Positions 1-7,079 of a DNA stretch of 14,805 bases are shown here, piece by piece. Both the position numbers and the translations under genes were made by a program. Within the stretch, counting starts at the first letter, position 1; each line of letters begins with the position of its first letter. The notes under the pieces were generated by a model, which saw only the letters and a list, made by a program, of their open reading frames with translations, was not told the origin of the DNA and did not search any database. This DNA comes from Candidatus Woesearchaeota archaeon (GTDB lineage: Archaea; Nanobdellota; Nanobdellia; Woesearchaeales; GW2011-AR4): NCBI GenBank assembly GCA_019323655.1, contig JAHWGX010000007.1, positions 1 through 14,805 of the forward strand, given 5' to 3'.

Positions 1-3
1 AAG

Positions 4-672
4 ATGATAACAAAATCAAAAATATTTGAGGTTTATGAAGACAAAGGAAGAAAAAAGCTGTATACTCTAAACTTAACCCCTGGAAGAAGGGTTTATGGAG
101 AGCAGCTGATTAAGCAGAATAATATTGAGTACAGGGAGTGGGACGCCCACAGCAGCAAGCTGGCTGCCGCGATTTTAAATGGCTGCGGCAACATTTTTCT
201 GAGAAAAGACGATGTTGTCTTGTACCTTGGAAGCGCTTCCGGGACAACTGCAAGCCACGTCTCTGATATTGTCGGCAAAGACGGCTTTGTATTTGCAGTT
301 GATGTTGCGCCAAGGGTAACAAAGGACCTGATTTTTAACTGCGATGGAAGAAAGAATATTGCGCCTATACTGGCAGACGCAAACCATATAAAAGAGCTGG
401 TTGAAAGGATAAGCGCAGTTGATGTTATTTACCAGGATATTGCGCAGAAAAACCAGGTGGATATATTTTTAAAGAATATAGACACATTTTTGAAAAAAGA
501 CGGCTATGCAATAATAGCAGTAAAGGCAAGGAGCATTGACGTTACCACGTACCCAAAACAGATTTTCAAGGAGGTGAGGGAAAAGCTTGAAAAAGAGCTT
601 ACAATAATTGACTACAGGCCATTAGAGCCGTACCAGAAAGACCATTGCATGTTTATATGCAAGAACAAGTAA
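4..672 (+). CDS. flpA: Fibrillarin-like rRNA/tRNA 2'-O-methyltransferase
   Basis: This is the SAM-dependent catalytic subunit of archaeal box C/D sRNPs, which 2'-O-methylates rRNA and tRNA at sites chosen by guide RNAs, working with Nop5 and L7Ae. The 222-aa length is typical. The N-terminal domain has the family block EWDAHSSKLAAAI (45-57). The SAM site is YLGSASGTTASHVSD (74-88), followed by VFAVDVAPR (96-104). The catalytic-face motifs YQDIAQ (143-148), IAVKARSID (171-179) and the C-terminal DHCMF (213-217) are all present. Only three bases precede the ATG, so its ribosome site cannot be judged. In archaea the partner nop5 commonly lies next to this gene and may sit just left of the window. 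The rpe gene follows after 16 nt, so the two are probably co-transcribed. I see nothing missing from the active site. Confidence 0.96.
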   Translation: MITKSKIFEVYEDKGRKKLYTLNLTPGRRVYGEQLIKQNNIEYREWDAHSSKLAAAILNGCGNIFLRKDDVVLYLGSASGTTASHVSDIVGKDGFVFAVDVAPRVTKDLIFNCDGRKNIAPILADANHIKELVERISAVDVIYQDIAQKNQVDIFLKNIDTFLKKDGYAIIAVKARSIDVTTYPKQIFKEVREKLEKELTIIDYRPLEPYQKDHCMFICKNK

Positions 673-688
673 AAATAGATAATAAAAA

Positions 689-1342
689 ATGCCAAAAATA
701 AAAATCTCTCCTTCAATACTTTCTGCAAATAGGGCAAGGCTGCAGGAGGAGATTAGTGAAATAGGGGATTATTGCGATTTATTGCAGGTGGATGTAATGG
801 ACAACAGGTTTGTCCCTAATTTAACTCCGCAGGCAGAGCTTCTGAAGGAATTCAATACAAAAGTCCCGCTTGACATACATTTGATGGTAAAGGAGCCAAG
901 TGAAGAGTTCATCCGGAGTTTTATAGAGGCTAATCCTAACTTAAGAATAAACAATATAACTGTGCATTATGAGGCCTGCACTAATTTGGAAAAAACATTA
1001 GATTTTATTAAAAACAATAAAATCAAGCCGGCAGTTGCGATAAACCCAAAAACGCCATTAAGCGCTATAAAAAATGTTTTGGACAAGGTGGATATGGTCC
1101 TTATCATGACAGTAGTCCCTGGATTTTCGGGGCAGAAATTCATTGAAAGCGAACTGGAAAAAGTTAAAGAATTAAGAAAAATTAAGCCGGATTTGGATAT
1201 AGAGGTTGACGGGGGAATAAATGACAAGACAGCCCCATTGGCAGTAAAAGCAGGAGCAAATGTCTTGGTTGTAAGCTCTTTTATTTTTAAGAGCGAAAAT
1301 AAGGTAAAAGCCATTCAAAAAATCAAAGACTCAATAAAATAA
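689..1342 (+). CDS. rpe: Ribulose-phosphate 3-epimerase
   Basis: This TIM-barrel enzyme interconverts ribulose-5-phosphate and xylulose-5-phosphate in the pentose phosphate pathway. At 217 aa it has family length. Blocks in order: SPSILSANRARL (7-18), VDVMDNRFVPNL (34-45), DIHLMV (62-67), TVHYEA (91-96), VVPGFSGQKFI (142-152, phosphate loop) and IEVDGGIN (171-178, with the catalytic/metal Asp174). One oddity: the first metal-ligand position, normally His in HVDVMDG, is Gln33 here, and the usual DGHF reads DNRF. The other expected ligands (Asp35, His64, Asp174) are intact. The ATG has no clear Shine-Dalgarno and lies 16 nt after fibrillarin. No other pentose phosphate gene is in the window. 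The family is secure; the altered metal site leaves metal choice and activity open. Confidence 0.95.
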   Translation: MPKIKISPSILSANRARLQEEISEIGDYCDLLQVDVMDNRFVPNLTPQAELLKEFNTKVPLDIHLMVKEPSEEFIRSFIEANPNLRINNITVHYEACTNLEKTLDFIKNNKIKPAVAINPKTPLSAIKNVLDKVDMVLIMTVVPGFSGQKFIESELEKVKELRKIKPDLDIEVDGGINDKTAPLAVKAGANVLVVSSFIFKSENKVKAIQKIKDSIK

Positions 1343-1400
1343 GTTAATCAATAATTTTTAAATAAATTTTTCAATAAATAAAAAAGAATAATTAATAAAA

Positions 1401-2261
1401 ATGCTATGGGTTCTTTACTCGTTATTAAGCGCATTCAGCTGGGCTACTGCAGATGCTTTCACAAAAAAGGTTTCTAATGCTGATGACTATATTTTAATGC
1501 TGGCCAGATTTTTGTATGCTTCTCCTTTTGTTCTTTTATTGCTGTTTTTTATACCAATGCCCCGGCTGGAAAGCGGCTTTTGGCTGGTGCTATGCCTCTC
1601 TATACCCTTGGAAGTTCTGGCGTGGGTGCTTTATATAAAAGCAATAAGAAACGCTGATTTGTCCTTAGTCGTTCCTTTTCTTTCTTTGACTCCGCTTTTT
1701 CTTGTTTTAACGAGCTTTGTTATTTTAGGGGAACTGCCCAGCATAATAGGTTTTTTCGGGATAATGCTTGTTGTTTTTGGCGCGTATATATTAAATTTCA
1801 AAGACATCAGGAAAGGCATTTTAGAGCCATTTAAGTCTGTTTTCAAGGAAAAAAGCTGTGTTTACATGATAATTGTCGCATTTTTATTTAGCATTACTGC
1901 AAATTTAGGCAAGATAATTATCCAGAAATCATCGGCATTGTTTTTTAGCGCAATATATCTTCCATGTATAGCAATGCCATTTTTAGCAATATCCTTTTTC
2001 GCATCCAGAAAAAACTTGGTCCAATTAGGATCTAATTTTAAAATGTTATTTTTTTCTGGTTTATTTTTTGGTTTGATACTGATTTTCCATGCGTTGGCTA
2101 TCCAGCTTGTAATAGTGCCCTATATGATTTCAATAAAAAGGACAAGCTCGATTTTTTCAGTTTTATACGGCTGGCTTTTGTTCAAAGAAAAAAATATTCC
2201 ATTTAGGCTGATAGGTGCAGTTGTTATGATAATTGGAGCTGCTTTGATAATATTGTTCTAA
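1401..2261 (+). CDS. EamA-family (DMT superfamily) membrane transporter
   Basis: A 286-aa protein that is almost entirely hydrophobic, with about ten membrane spans in two repeats of five, the layout of the drug/metabolite transporter superfamily. The N-terminus (MLWVLYSLLSAFSWATADAF) is the usual EamA first helix, in which a polar residue follows SAFSWA. The ends of both halves carry the typical pattern: IIGFFGIMLVVFGAYIL near 115-131 and a C-terminal LIGAVVMIIGAALIILF. A charged loop of about 25 residues (FKDIRKGILEPFKSVFKEK) separates the halves. Substrate cannot be told from sequence; relatives export amino acids, nucleosides or other metabolites, or take up small solutes. The AT-rich 58-nt gap upstream has TATA-like runs (about 1357-1380) and no Shine-Dalgarno, so a separate, possibly leaderless, transcript is plausible. 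Confidence 0.88.
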   Translation: MLWVLYSLLSAFSWATADAFTKKVSNADDYILMLARFLYASPFVLLLLFFIPMPRLESGFWLVLCLSIPLEVLAWVLYIKAIRNADLSLVVPFLSLTPLFLVLTSFVILGELPSIIGFFGIMLVVFGAYILNFKDIRKGILEPFKSVFKEKSCVYMIIVAFLFSITANLGKIIIQKSSALFFSAIYLPCIAMPFLAISFFASRKNLVQLGSNFKMLFFSGLFFGLILIFHALAIQLVIVPYMISIKRTSSIFSVLYGWLLFKEKNIPFRLIGAVVMIIGAALIILF

Positions 2262-2314
2262 AAAAGAAGTTTTAAATAATATTCCTCCTATATTATTATA
2301 AAAGAGGCGAACTT

Positions 2315-3004
2315 ATGAAAAAGGTAATTTTATTTTTATTTCTAATAATTTTTGTTATGGGCTGCACCCAGGAAATTGAAGAGCCTGCTGAGAAAATAAC
2401 TTCTGCAGAGCAAATAAGCGATGATGCCAAAATCATAACAATCGAAGGGGATTATGAAGGCAAAGGCTATGAAAGACAAGATATAATTTATGAAAAAGGC
2501 GGCCGGGAATTCCAGAACTATTTTGACCCTGGGCTTAAGAATGCCTTAAATTGGGTTAAAGAAAATATTAAAGATGAAATTTTCCTGTGCTGGTGGGACT
2601 ACGGCCACATGATAAGGGGCTATACAGGCAATGATGCTGTTATTTTTTCACCATCAGAGGAAATTATGTGGAGCGTTGCAAGCGGAGAATGGGACGAGGA
2701 GAAGAGCGGAAAATTCTCTTCTCAGGAAAAAATAAATGATGTTGCTTTGGCTTTGACAACTAGTAACGTTTCTAAGGCAATGGAAATAATGAAAAAATAT
2801 GGCGCTGGCTACGTTCTGGTTGCAACAGATGATTCTGACAAAGCCTATGTTTTATTTAAAATTTCCAGTATTGAGCTGACAAGGACGTCGTTATATGCCT
2901 CTATGCTCCAAAGAATGATTAATATGGAAGGAATTGAAGGTTTTGAGCTGGTTTATGAAGATAATACTGCCAGGATGTACACCCCATCAAAATTAGAAAA
3001 TTAA
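2315..3004 (+). CDS. Lipoprotein with a stand-alone STT3/AglB-like WWDYG domain
   Basis: 229 aa. Residues 1-17 form a lipoprotein signal: a short basic start, a hydrophobic core and a lipobox VMGC with Cys17, followed by an acidic linker (about 20-60). The rest resembles the extracytoplasmic C-terminal domain of the oligosaccharyltransferase STT3/AglB. It has an ALNWVKENI helix (77-85), the signature WWDYG (93-97) in FLCWWDYGHMIRGYTG, a KYGAGYVLVATDD strand (161-173), and a tail SMLQRMINMEGIEGFELVY (196-214) of the kind that ends STT3 proteins. In STT3 this motif recognises the Ser/Thr of the N-glycosylation sequon. The roughly 13-helix catalytic membrane half is absent, and the adjacent transporter is not a substitute. 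The Shine-Dalgarno GAGG is at 2304-2307. Function unknown: perhaps peptide/sequon binding, an accessory subunit, or a repurposed domain. The domain match is by eye. Confidence 0.8.
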   Translation: MKKVILFLFLIIFVMGCTQEIEEPAEKITSAEQISDDAKIITIEGDYEGKGYERQDIIYEKGGREFQNYFDPGLKNALNWVKENIKDEIFLCWWDYGHMIRGYTGNDAVIFSPSEEIMWSVASGEWDEEKSGKFSSQEKINDVALALTTSNVSKAMEIMKKYGAGYVLVATDDSDKAYVLFKISSIELTRTSLYASMLQRMINMEGIEGFELVYEDNTARMYTPSKLEN

Positions 3005-3023
3005 ATAAAGCCAACTAAAAATC

Positions 3024-4121
3024 ATGACAAAAATGATAAAAATAATTGACCCTTGGGGCTCCGGATTATTAGAAGATTATGAGAAAATTGTAAAGGATTT
3101 TGGGCTGGAGGTTTTTGATGCAAAGCTGTTCCCAAATCCCAACAGAATAATGCGCCGTGGAATAGTATTTGCAGGCAGGGACCTGAAAATAATCTCTAAT
3201 GCAATAAAAAACCGGAAAAAATACTATGTATTAAGCGGGATAATGCCCTCCAATGAGAAGATTCATTTTGGCACAAAGATGGTTGTGGAGAACATAAGGT
3301 ACTTTCAGGAGCATGGAGCAGAAACATACATCTTAGTCGCGGATTTGGAGGCTGCATCCACAAGAGGAATTACTTTGCAGGAGGCAAGAAAAAGGGCTGT
3401 TAGTTTCCATATTCCTGCGTATGTTGCCTTGGGCCTGGATGTCAGTAAAACCATTTTTTATTTCCAGTCAGAAAACAAGGAAGTTATGAATAATGCCTAT
3501 GAGTTTGCAAAGAAAATCACGCTTAATGAGTTTAAAGCGATATACGGAAGCGCTGACCCCGGCAAGATAATGGCATCTATGACCCAGGTAGCGGATATTT
3601 TATATCCGCAGTTTAAGGAAAGGATACCCGGGATTATTCCTGTCGGTGTTGACCAGGACCCCCATATAAGGCTGACAAGGGATATTGTCAGGAGGGTAAA
3701 GGAAAGAAAATTTTTCCTGCCGGCCGGGCTGTACCACAAATACACACCATCCCTGGACGGCTCAATAAAAATGAGCAAGTCAAAGCCGGAAAGCTGCATA
3801 GAGCTGCCCGAGGACATTAAATCAGTAAGCAGGAAAATCAAAAGCGCTTTAAGCGGAGGAAGGGATACTCTGGAAGAGCACAGGAAAAAAGGCGCTGTTA
3901 TAGAAAAGGACATGGTTTTCGAGCTGATGAAACAGCATTTGGTAGAGGACGACAAGGAACTAAACAAAATTTATGCTGGATACAAGTCCGGGAAAATGAC
4001 TTCCGGAGAGCTAAAAGAGATCGCATGTACAAAGATGAAAGAATTCATGGATAAGTTCGTTAAAGGCGTAGAAGAGGCAAGAAAGAATATCGGGAAGCTA
4101 AAATTCGTTAAATTTAAATAA
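3024..4121 (+). CDS. trpS: Tryptophanyl-tRNA synthetase, archaeal type
   Basis: A class I aminoacyl-tRNA synthetase that charges tRNA-Trp. The 365-aa protein starts with the archaeal IDPWGS motif (8-13). The HIGH-type site is SGIMPSNEKIHFGT (71-84), followed by VVENIRYFQEHGAETYILVADLEA. The binding loop GVDQDPHIRLTRD (208-220) and the ATP loop IKMSKSK (248-254) are intact. The last part (about 260-360) is the helical anticodon-binding region. The fourth HIGH residue is Thr84 rather than His, and the usual PSG is PSN. A second ATG nine nucleotides in (MIKIIDPWG) is an alternative start; neither has a clear Shine-Dalgarno. The gene follows the WWDYG lipoprotein after 19 nt, so it is probably read from the same transcript. 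It is essential for translation and shows no sign of decay. Confidence 0.95.
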   Translation: MTKMIKIIDPWGSGLLEDYEKIVKDFGLEVFDAKLFPNPNRIMRRGIVFAGRDLKIISNAIKNRKKYYVLSGIMPSNEKIHFGTKMVVENIRYFQEHGAETYILVADLEAASTRGITLQEARKRAVSFHIPAYVALGLDVSKTIFYFQSENKEVMNNAYEFAKKITLNEFKAIYGSADPGKIMASMTQVADILYPQFKERIPGIIPVGVDQDPHIRLTRDIVRRVKERKFFLPAGLYHKYTPSLDGSIKMSKSKPESCIELPEDIKSVSRKIKSALSGGRDTLEEHRKKGAVIEKDMVFELMKQHLVEDDKELNKIYAGYKSGKMTSGELKEIACTKMKEFMDKFVKGVEEARKNIGKLKFVKFK

Positions 4122-4156
4122 TCTGCAGATAAGAGCAAGTAAAAGAGGTGTGTAAT

Positions 4157-4372
4157 ATGGTGTTGCGTAATGTCGCCCCTCTAAGCGGGGGCTATATGAT
4201 TACAAGCATAGTGGGAATTTTGATTTCTGTGGTCTATGTTCTTCCAAAAGACTACACATGGGGCATGACTTTTACAATATTTTTTACGCTGATGTTTATG
4301 GCTTCCATGATATCAATGACATATGGGCCGGATACTGCTTTGTACCCTGTAGGGCAGAAAAAGGGGAAATAG
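4157..4372 (+). CDS. Small two-span membrane protein, unknown function
   Basis: A 71-aa protein with two hydrophobic segments: about GGYMITSIVGILISVVYVL and TFTIFFTLMFMASMISMTYG. They are joined by a short polar turn (PKDYTWGM), and the tail is basic (GQKKGK). I chose the ATG at 4157 rather than the GTG at 4148 because GAGGTG (4145-4150) sits exactly six nucleotides before it, the same spacing seen ahead of several other genes here; the GTG overlaps that ribosome site. I do not recognise a named family. Its position 35 nt after trpS suggests co-transcription or read-through. Good Shine-Dalgarno, coherent two-helix design and lack of conflict with other genes make it likely real. Confidence 0.75.
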   Translation: MVLRNVAPLSGGYMITSIVGILISVVYVLPKDYTWGMTFTIFFTLMFMASMISMTYGPDTALYPVGQKKGK

Positions 4373-4448
4373 TCATTAATAGAGTACCCAACTCGTGACT
4401 TTGTTTTGGAAGGTTTTAGGGTAATCCATATAATTCGGTTATGATAGG

Positions 4449-4721
4449 ATGAACAAAGAAACAATTAAAGAATTTTTTAAACCAAATTGGAGAAAAGTGA
4501 TTTTGTTTATTATACTCTCCACATCCATTACTCTCTACTTCTTTATGCCGATAGTATGTATAGGAATGGAAGGAGGCGGATGTTTCTCCTTAATTGACAA
4601 TGCCCTAAGATTAGGCGAATATTCTGTTCGGTTATTCTTCGTATTATTATTGCTAACAGCATATATAATCTCTTGCTTGATAATAACTATTTTGGATAAA
4701 TTCAAACCTAAAAGAGAATAA
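4449..4721 (+). CDS. Small membrane protein with KPNWRK-type N-terminus, unknown function
   Basis: A 90-aa protein. The N-terminus NKETIKEFFKPNWRKVILFIIL is an amphipathic, basic stretch leading into a first span (about 15-37). A short extracytoplasmic loop has two Cys residues (CIGMEGGGCF), which could form a disulfide or bind a metal. A second span runs about 60-82 and the end is basic (KFKPKRE). Basic residues before span 1 and after span 2 predict both termini inside. No named family is recognised, although a start of the form FxKPNWRK followed by ILFIIL strikes me as recurrent among small archaeal membrane proteins (memory, not checked). The ribosome site is weak (GATAGG directly before ATG). 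Function unknown. Confidence 0.7.
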   Translation: MNKETIKEFFKPNWRKVILFIILSTSITLYFFMPIVCIGMEGGGCFSLIDNALRLGEYSVRLFFVLLLLTAYIISCLIITILDKFKPKRE

Positions 4722-4783
4722 TCGCAAAATCGCCTGCGTCATAGTTCTTTATTACCATTCGATAGAGTTTGGCTACCCCTAGC

Positions 4784-5089
4784 TTAAAGAGATTTGAACA
4801 TCTCATCAAACTTTTCCTTTGCCTTGCTTTCCTTGTGATAGATTACATGAGATGCGCGCTTCTCAAACAGGGCGATAGCAACATGAATCAAGTCTGTCTG
4901 GTAGTCCTTGAGGCCCTTTTTCTGGATAATTGATTTAGCGTCGTCAATGCATTCCTCAAACAGCTTTATGTTTTCCACTCTTGACTTTGCTTCCTGCTCT
5001 TTTTCCTCTGCCTCGCTTAAAGTTACCTCTTCCCATTGGGGATAAGTGCTGGTCTTGCTCTGCTTCGGAAATGATTTTGAAAATGCCAT
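4784..5089 (-). CDS. Conserved-looking small soluble protein, unknown function
   Basis: 101 aa, beginning MAFSKSFPKQSKTSTYPQWEEV. After this short basic, proline-containing lead, the protein is a charged helical segment (LSEAEEKEQEAKSRVENIKLFEE). The more compact C-terminal half (about 55-95) reads IIQKKGLKDYQTDLIHVAIALFEKRAS. No membrane span, no Cys, no recognised domain. The frame stays open for 28 more codons upstream, but that stretch translates AT-rich promoter DNA. A TATA box (5111-5120) is centred 26 nt before the ATG at 5089 and there is no Shine-Dalgarno, so a leaderless start at 5089 is well supported. It is divergent from the MgtC-like gene with an 83-nt shared promoter region. 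Confidence 0.75.
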   Translation of the reverse strand: MAFSKSFPKQSKTSTYPQWEEVTLSEAEEKEQEAKSRVENIKLFEECIDDAKSIIQKKGLKDYQTDLIHVAIALFEKRASHVIYHKESKAKEKFDEMFKSL

Positions 5090-5105
5090 AACAGGTGATA
5101 ATAAA

Positions 5106-5160
5106 ACATTATTTATAAATTTTCTTAAAATAAATACTCCAAACAAAAAAATATTTAAAC
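5106..5160. promoter_or_regulatory. Divergent TATA-box pair for the 101-aa gene and the MgtC-like gene
   Basis: A minus-strand TATA element, ATTTATAAAT at 5111-5120, lies 26 nt upstream of the ATG at 5089. A plus-strand element, ATATTTAAA at 5151-5159, lies about 27 nt upstream of the ATG at 5182. Both spacings are what archaeal TBP/TFB promoters give when transcription begins at or next to the start codon, so both genes look leaderless. No clear operator repeat is visible between the two boxes. Confidence 0.6.
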
Positions 5161-5172
5161 AAGCAAAAATCA

Positions 5173-5589
5173 ATGAAGATTATGATAACTGAACCAGAGC
5201 TTTTATTTAGGCTTGTTTTGGCTGCAATAGCAGGGGGCTTAATTGGGCTTGAGAGGAGAACTGTGCATAAGCCGGCAGGGATAAGAACGCTTATGCTCGT
5301 TGCTGTCGGCTCAGCCTTGTTTACTGTTGTAAGCATAACCTCTTTTACAGAAGCAGATCCTTCAAGGATAGCAGCAGGGATTGTTACAGGAATAGGCTTC
5401 CTGGGAGCTGGAACTATTTTCAGGGCAGAAAACAGTGTAAGAGGGCTGACAACAGCAGCTTCAATGTGGGCAGTTGCAGCAATAGGCCTCACAGCAGGTT
5501 TAGGCGAGTATGTTATTATGGCAATAACAACCGTGCTTGTAGTCCTGATATTACAGCTCAATCAAATAAAATATTTCCGCAAGCATTAA
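5173..5589 (+). CDS. MgtC/SapB family membrane protein, short form
   Basis: A 138-aa protein containing only the membrane domain of the MgtC/SapB family. Family blocks: GGLIGLERR (21-29), AGIRTLMLVAVGSALFT (35-51), GIVTGIGFLGAGTIFR (69-84) and VRGLTTAASMWAVAAIGLTAG (89-109). A last span follows at about 113-130. The soluble ACT-like C-terminal domain of classical MgtC is absent, as in SapB-like short members. MgtC proteins are linked to growth in low magnesium and to inhibition of F-type ATP synthase in some bacteria; the role in archaea is not established. The ATG at 5182 (MITEPELLF) may be the true start because the TATA box fits a leaderless message there. The stop codon interlocks with that of the opposing HerA-like gene. 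Confidence 0.88.
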   Translation: MKIMITEPELLFRLVLAAIAGGLIGLERRTVHKPAGIRTLMLVAVGSALFTVVSITSFTEADPSRIAAGIVTGIGFLGAGTIFRAENSVRGLTTAASMWAVAAIGLTAGLGEYVIMAITTVLVVLILQLNQIKYFRKH

Positions 5590-6905
5590 AGCTCAAATAT
5601 TTTCTTCTTTTTCAGGATAACAGAAGGTGTTTCTCCGCCGTGCCAAGTGTATCTTGGCCTTACCCTTATGGAATATATTTTCTCATTTATATCGTCAAAT
5701 ATTAATGCAGCGCCTTTTACCCTTGGCAGGTAATTCAGCTGCTTGTCCAGGCTTTCCCTCATGTAGCTTTGCATCAGGGATCCTAATGCCTGCGTATCTA
5801 TTTTTGCAGTCACCCTGTGGGCAATGACAATATCCGACTGCGTTATGACATCATTATGGATTTTTCCAGGCTGCTGGGATGCCAAAACAAGGCTTATTCC
5901 GGGCTGCCTTCCTTCCCTCAACAGTGTTATTAAGGGCTGCGTGGCTACTGTTTTAGCGTCATTCGGAATAAACTCATGCGCTTCATCTATGATGAGCCAC
6001 ACCAAAGGCTCTTTTTTTTCTTCCTTGCCTTCCCTGCCAAACAGGTGAGTTTCTGTGTAAACAGCCTCATACTCTTCCCCTTTTCTTGAGACCATCCTCT
6101 GGGCAAACAGCTTTTGCGACACCAGCCCTATAACCAGAGCCCTTAAGCTCTGCGCCCCGGGCGTATAAACATAGCAGCTGACATCCAAAACAGTTATCTG
6201 CCCGGGTATTACCAAGTCTTCCAGCAATGAGCCTTTTTTGCTGAACAGGCCCCAATGCTTTGCTGATAAAAACCTGTTTTCTGCTGCATCCTTCACTTCT
6301 TTAGTTGACCTTTCGTCTTTGTGTATAATCTTTATTATGTCTCCCACGTCATAGTCTTCCTTGCTTTCCCTAAGGTCCTCTATTACGCGCTCAATCAAAA
6401 TCCCTATAGAGCTGCTTAATTCCACGCCAAATGTCTCGCACCACTCATAAGCAGAAAGCTCGCTTGTCTTTATTGAAAAGGGAAAATCCGTCGGGATTCC
6501 TTCTTCCTTGAATTTCTTATAATATCCGGAAGGCGTGAAAATATTCACTTTCAGGCCGCGGGCTTCCAGACCCCATTCTTCCAGAAGTTTTTTGTCTTCT
6601 TTGTTGGGGTACTTCATAGTCCAGTAAATGCCCATTGTATCAAGTATAATTATGGAAAGGTTCTTTCTTATTTCCTCGGGCATGTCAAGCATAGACTCTG
6701 CAATAACCCCCATGGTATAGGACTTTCCTGAGCCCCGCTTTCCGCAAACAAAAACCACATGGCTTCTTGCAACATCAATCAGTATCCTGTTGGACAAAGA
6801 AGTAGTCTGCCCCATCTTCACGTAATGCTTGCCTATAAAAATCGTACCCAAGTCCCCGTATTTTTTTGTGTCTTCCGCATCACGGCCAATGACAATATCG
6901 TACAT
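5586..6905 (-). CDS. HerA-like ATPase (DUF87/FtsK-HerA superfamily)
   Basis: A 439-aa P-loop ATPase of the HerA/FtsK translocase superfamily, which moves DNA (or, in some relatives, other cargo) as hexameric rings. The N-terminal ~45 residues form the small HAS-barrel-like segment (MYDIVIGRDAEDTKKYGDLG). Walker A is GKRGSGKSYT (55-64), Walker B is LVWLIIDEAHEF (301-312), the sensor is ASQQPGK (342-348), and HRVTAK (363-368) follows where the family places an arginine finger. The insert between Walker A and B is long and helical. Classical HerA pairs with the nuclease NurA in double-strand-break end resection, but no nurA, rad50 or mre11 is nearby, so this may be a paralogue with another job. 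GAGG lies five nucleotides before the ATG. The gene meets the MgtC-like gene tail to tail and is divergent from superoxide dismutase. Confidence 0.9.
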   Translation of the reverse strand: MYDIVIGRDAEDTKKYGDLGTIFIGKHYVKMGQTTSLSNRILIDVARSHVVFVCGKRGSGKSYTMGVIAESMLDMPEEIRKNLSIIILDTMGIYWTMKYPNKEDKKLLEEWGLEARGLKVNIFTPSGYYKKFKEEGIPTDFPFSIKTSELSAYEWCETFGVELSSSIGILIERVIEDLRESKEDYDVGDIIKIIHKDERSTKEVKDAAENRFLSAKHWGLFSKKGSLLEDLVIPGQITVLDVSCYVYTPGAQSLRALVIGLVSQKLFAQRMVSRKGEEYEAVYTETHLFGREGKEEKKEPLVWLIIDEAHEFIPNDAKTVATQPLITLLREGRQPGISLVLASQQPGKIHNDVITQSDIVIAHRVTAKIDTQALGSLMQSYMRESLDKQLNYLPRVKGAALIFDDINEKIYSIRVRPRYTWHGGETPSVILKKKKIFEL

Positions 6906-6937
6906 ATTTGCCTCTTTTTTGTTTTATACTTGGTTAT

Positions 6938-7046
6938 TCATATAAAAACTTATTGTATTTAATTCATTTATGATTGTTCAATAAAACAAAATTATTGCCA
7001 ACAATAAAAATGATTAATAGTAAAACATAGAAATTTATTTATATTT
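6938..7046. promoter_or_regulatory. Divergent herA-like/sod promoter region with repeated TTATTG/CAATAA half-sites
   Basis: The 174-nt gap between the two divergent genes has a minus-strand TATA-like box (TTTTTATA, about 6938-6949) for the HerA-like gene and a plus-strand one (7034-7045) for superoxide dismutase. Between them is an inverted repeat TTATTG-CCAA-CAATAA (6992-7007), with further copies of the same half-site at 6950-6955 and 6979-6984. This could be an operator for a dimeric regulator. In DNA this AT-rich the repeats could also be chance. Confidence 0.4.
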
Positions 7047-7079
7047 TAAGGTATTAATTCATTAATTGGGGTGATTTAG

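Noticed and set aside
3497..3967. 156-codon open frame on the minus strand inside trpS
   Set aside because: It is entirely covered by a clear TrpRS with intact motifs and has no promoter or ribosome site; a codon-bias shadow.
5090..5173. N-terminal extension of the 101-aa minus-strand protein to 129 residues
   Set aside because: The extra 28 residues translate AT-rich promoter DNA containing both TATA boxes; the leaderless start at 5089 fits better.
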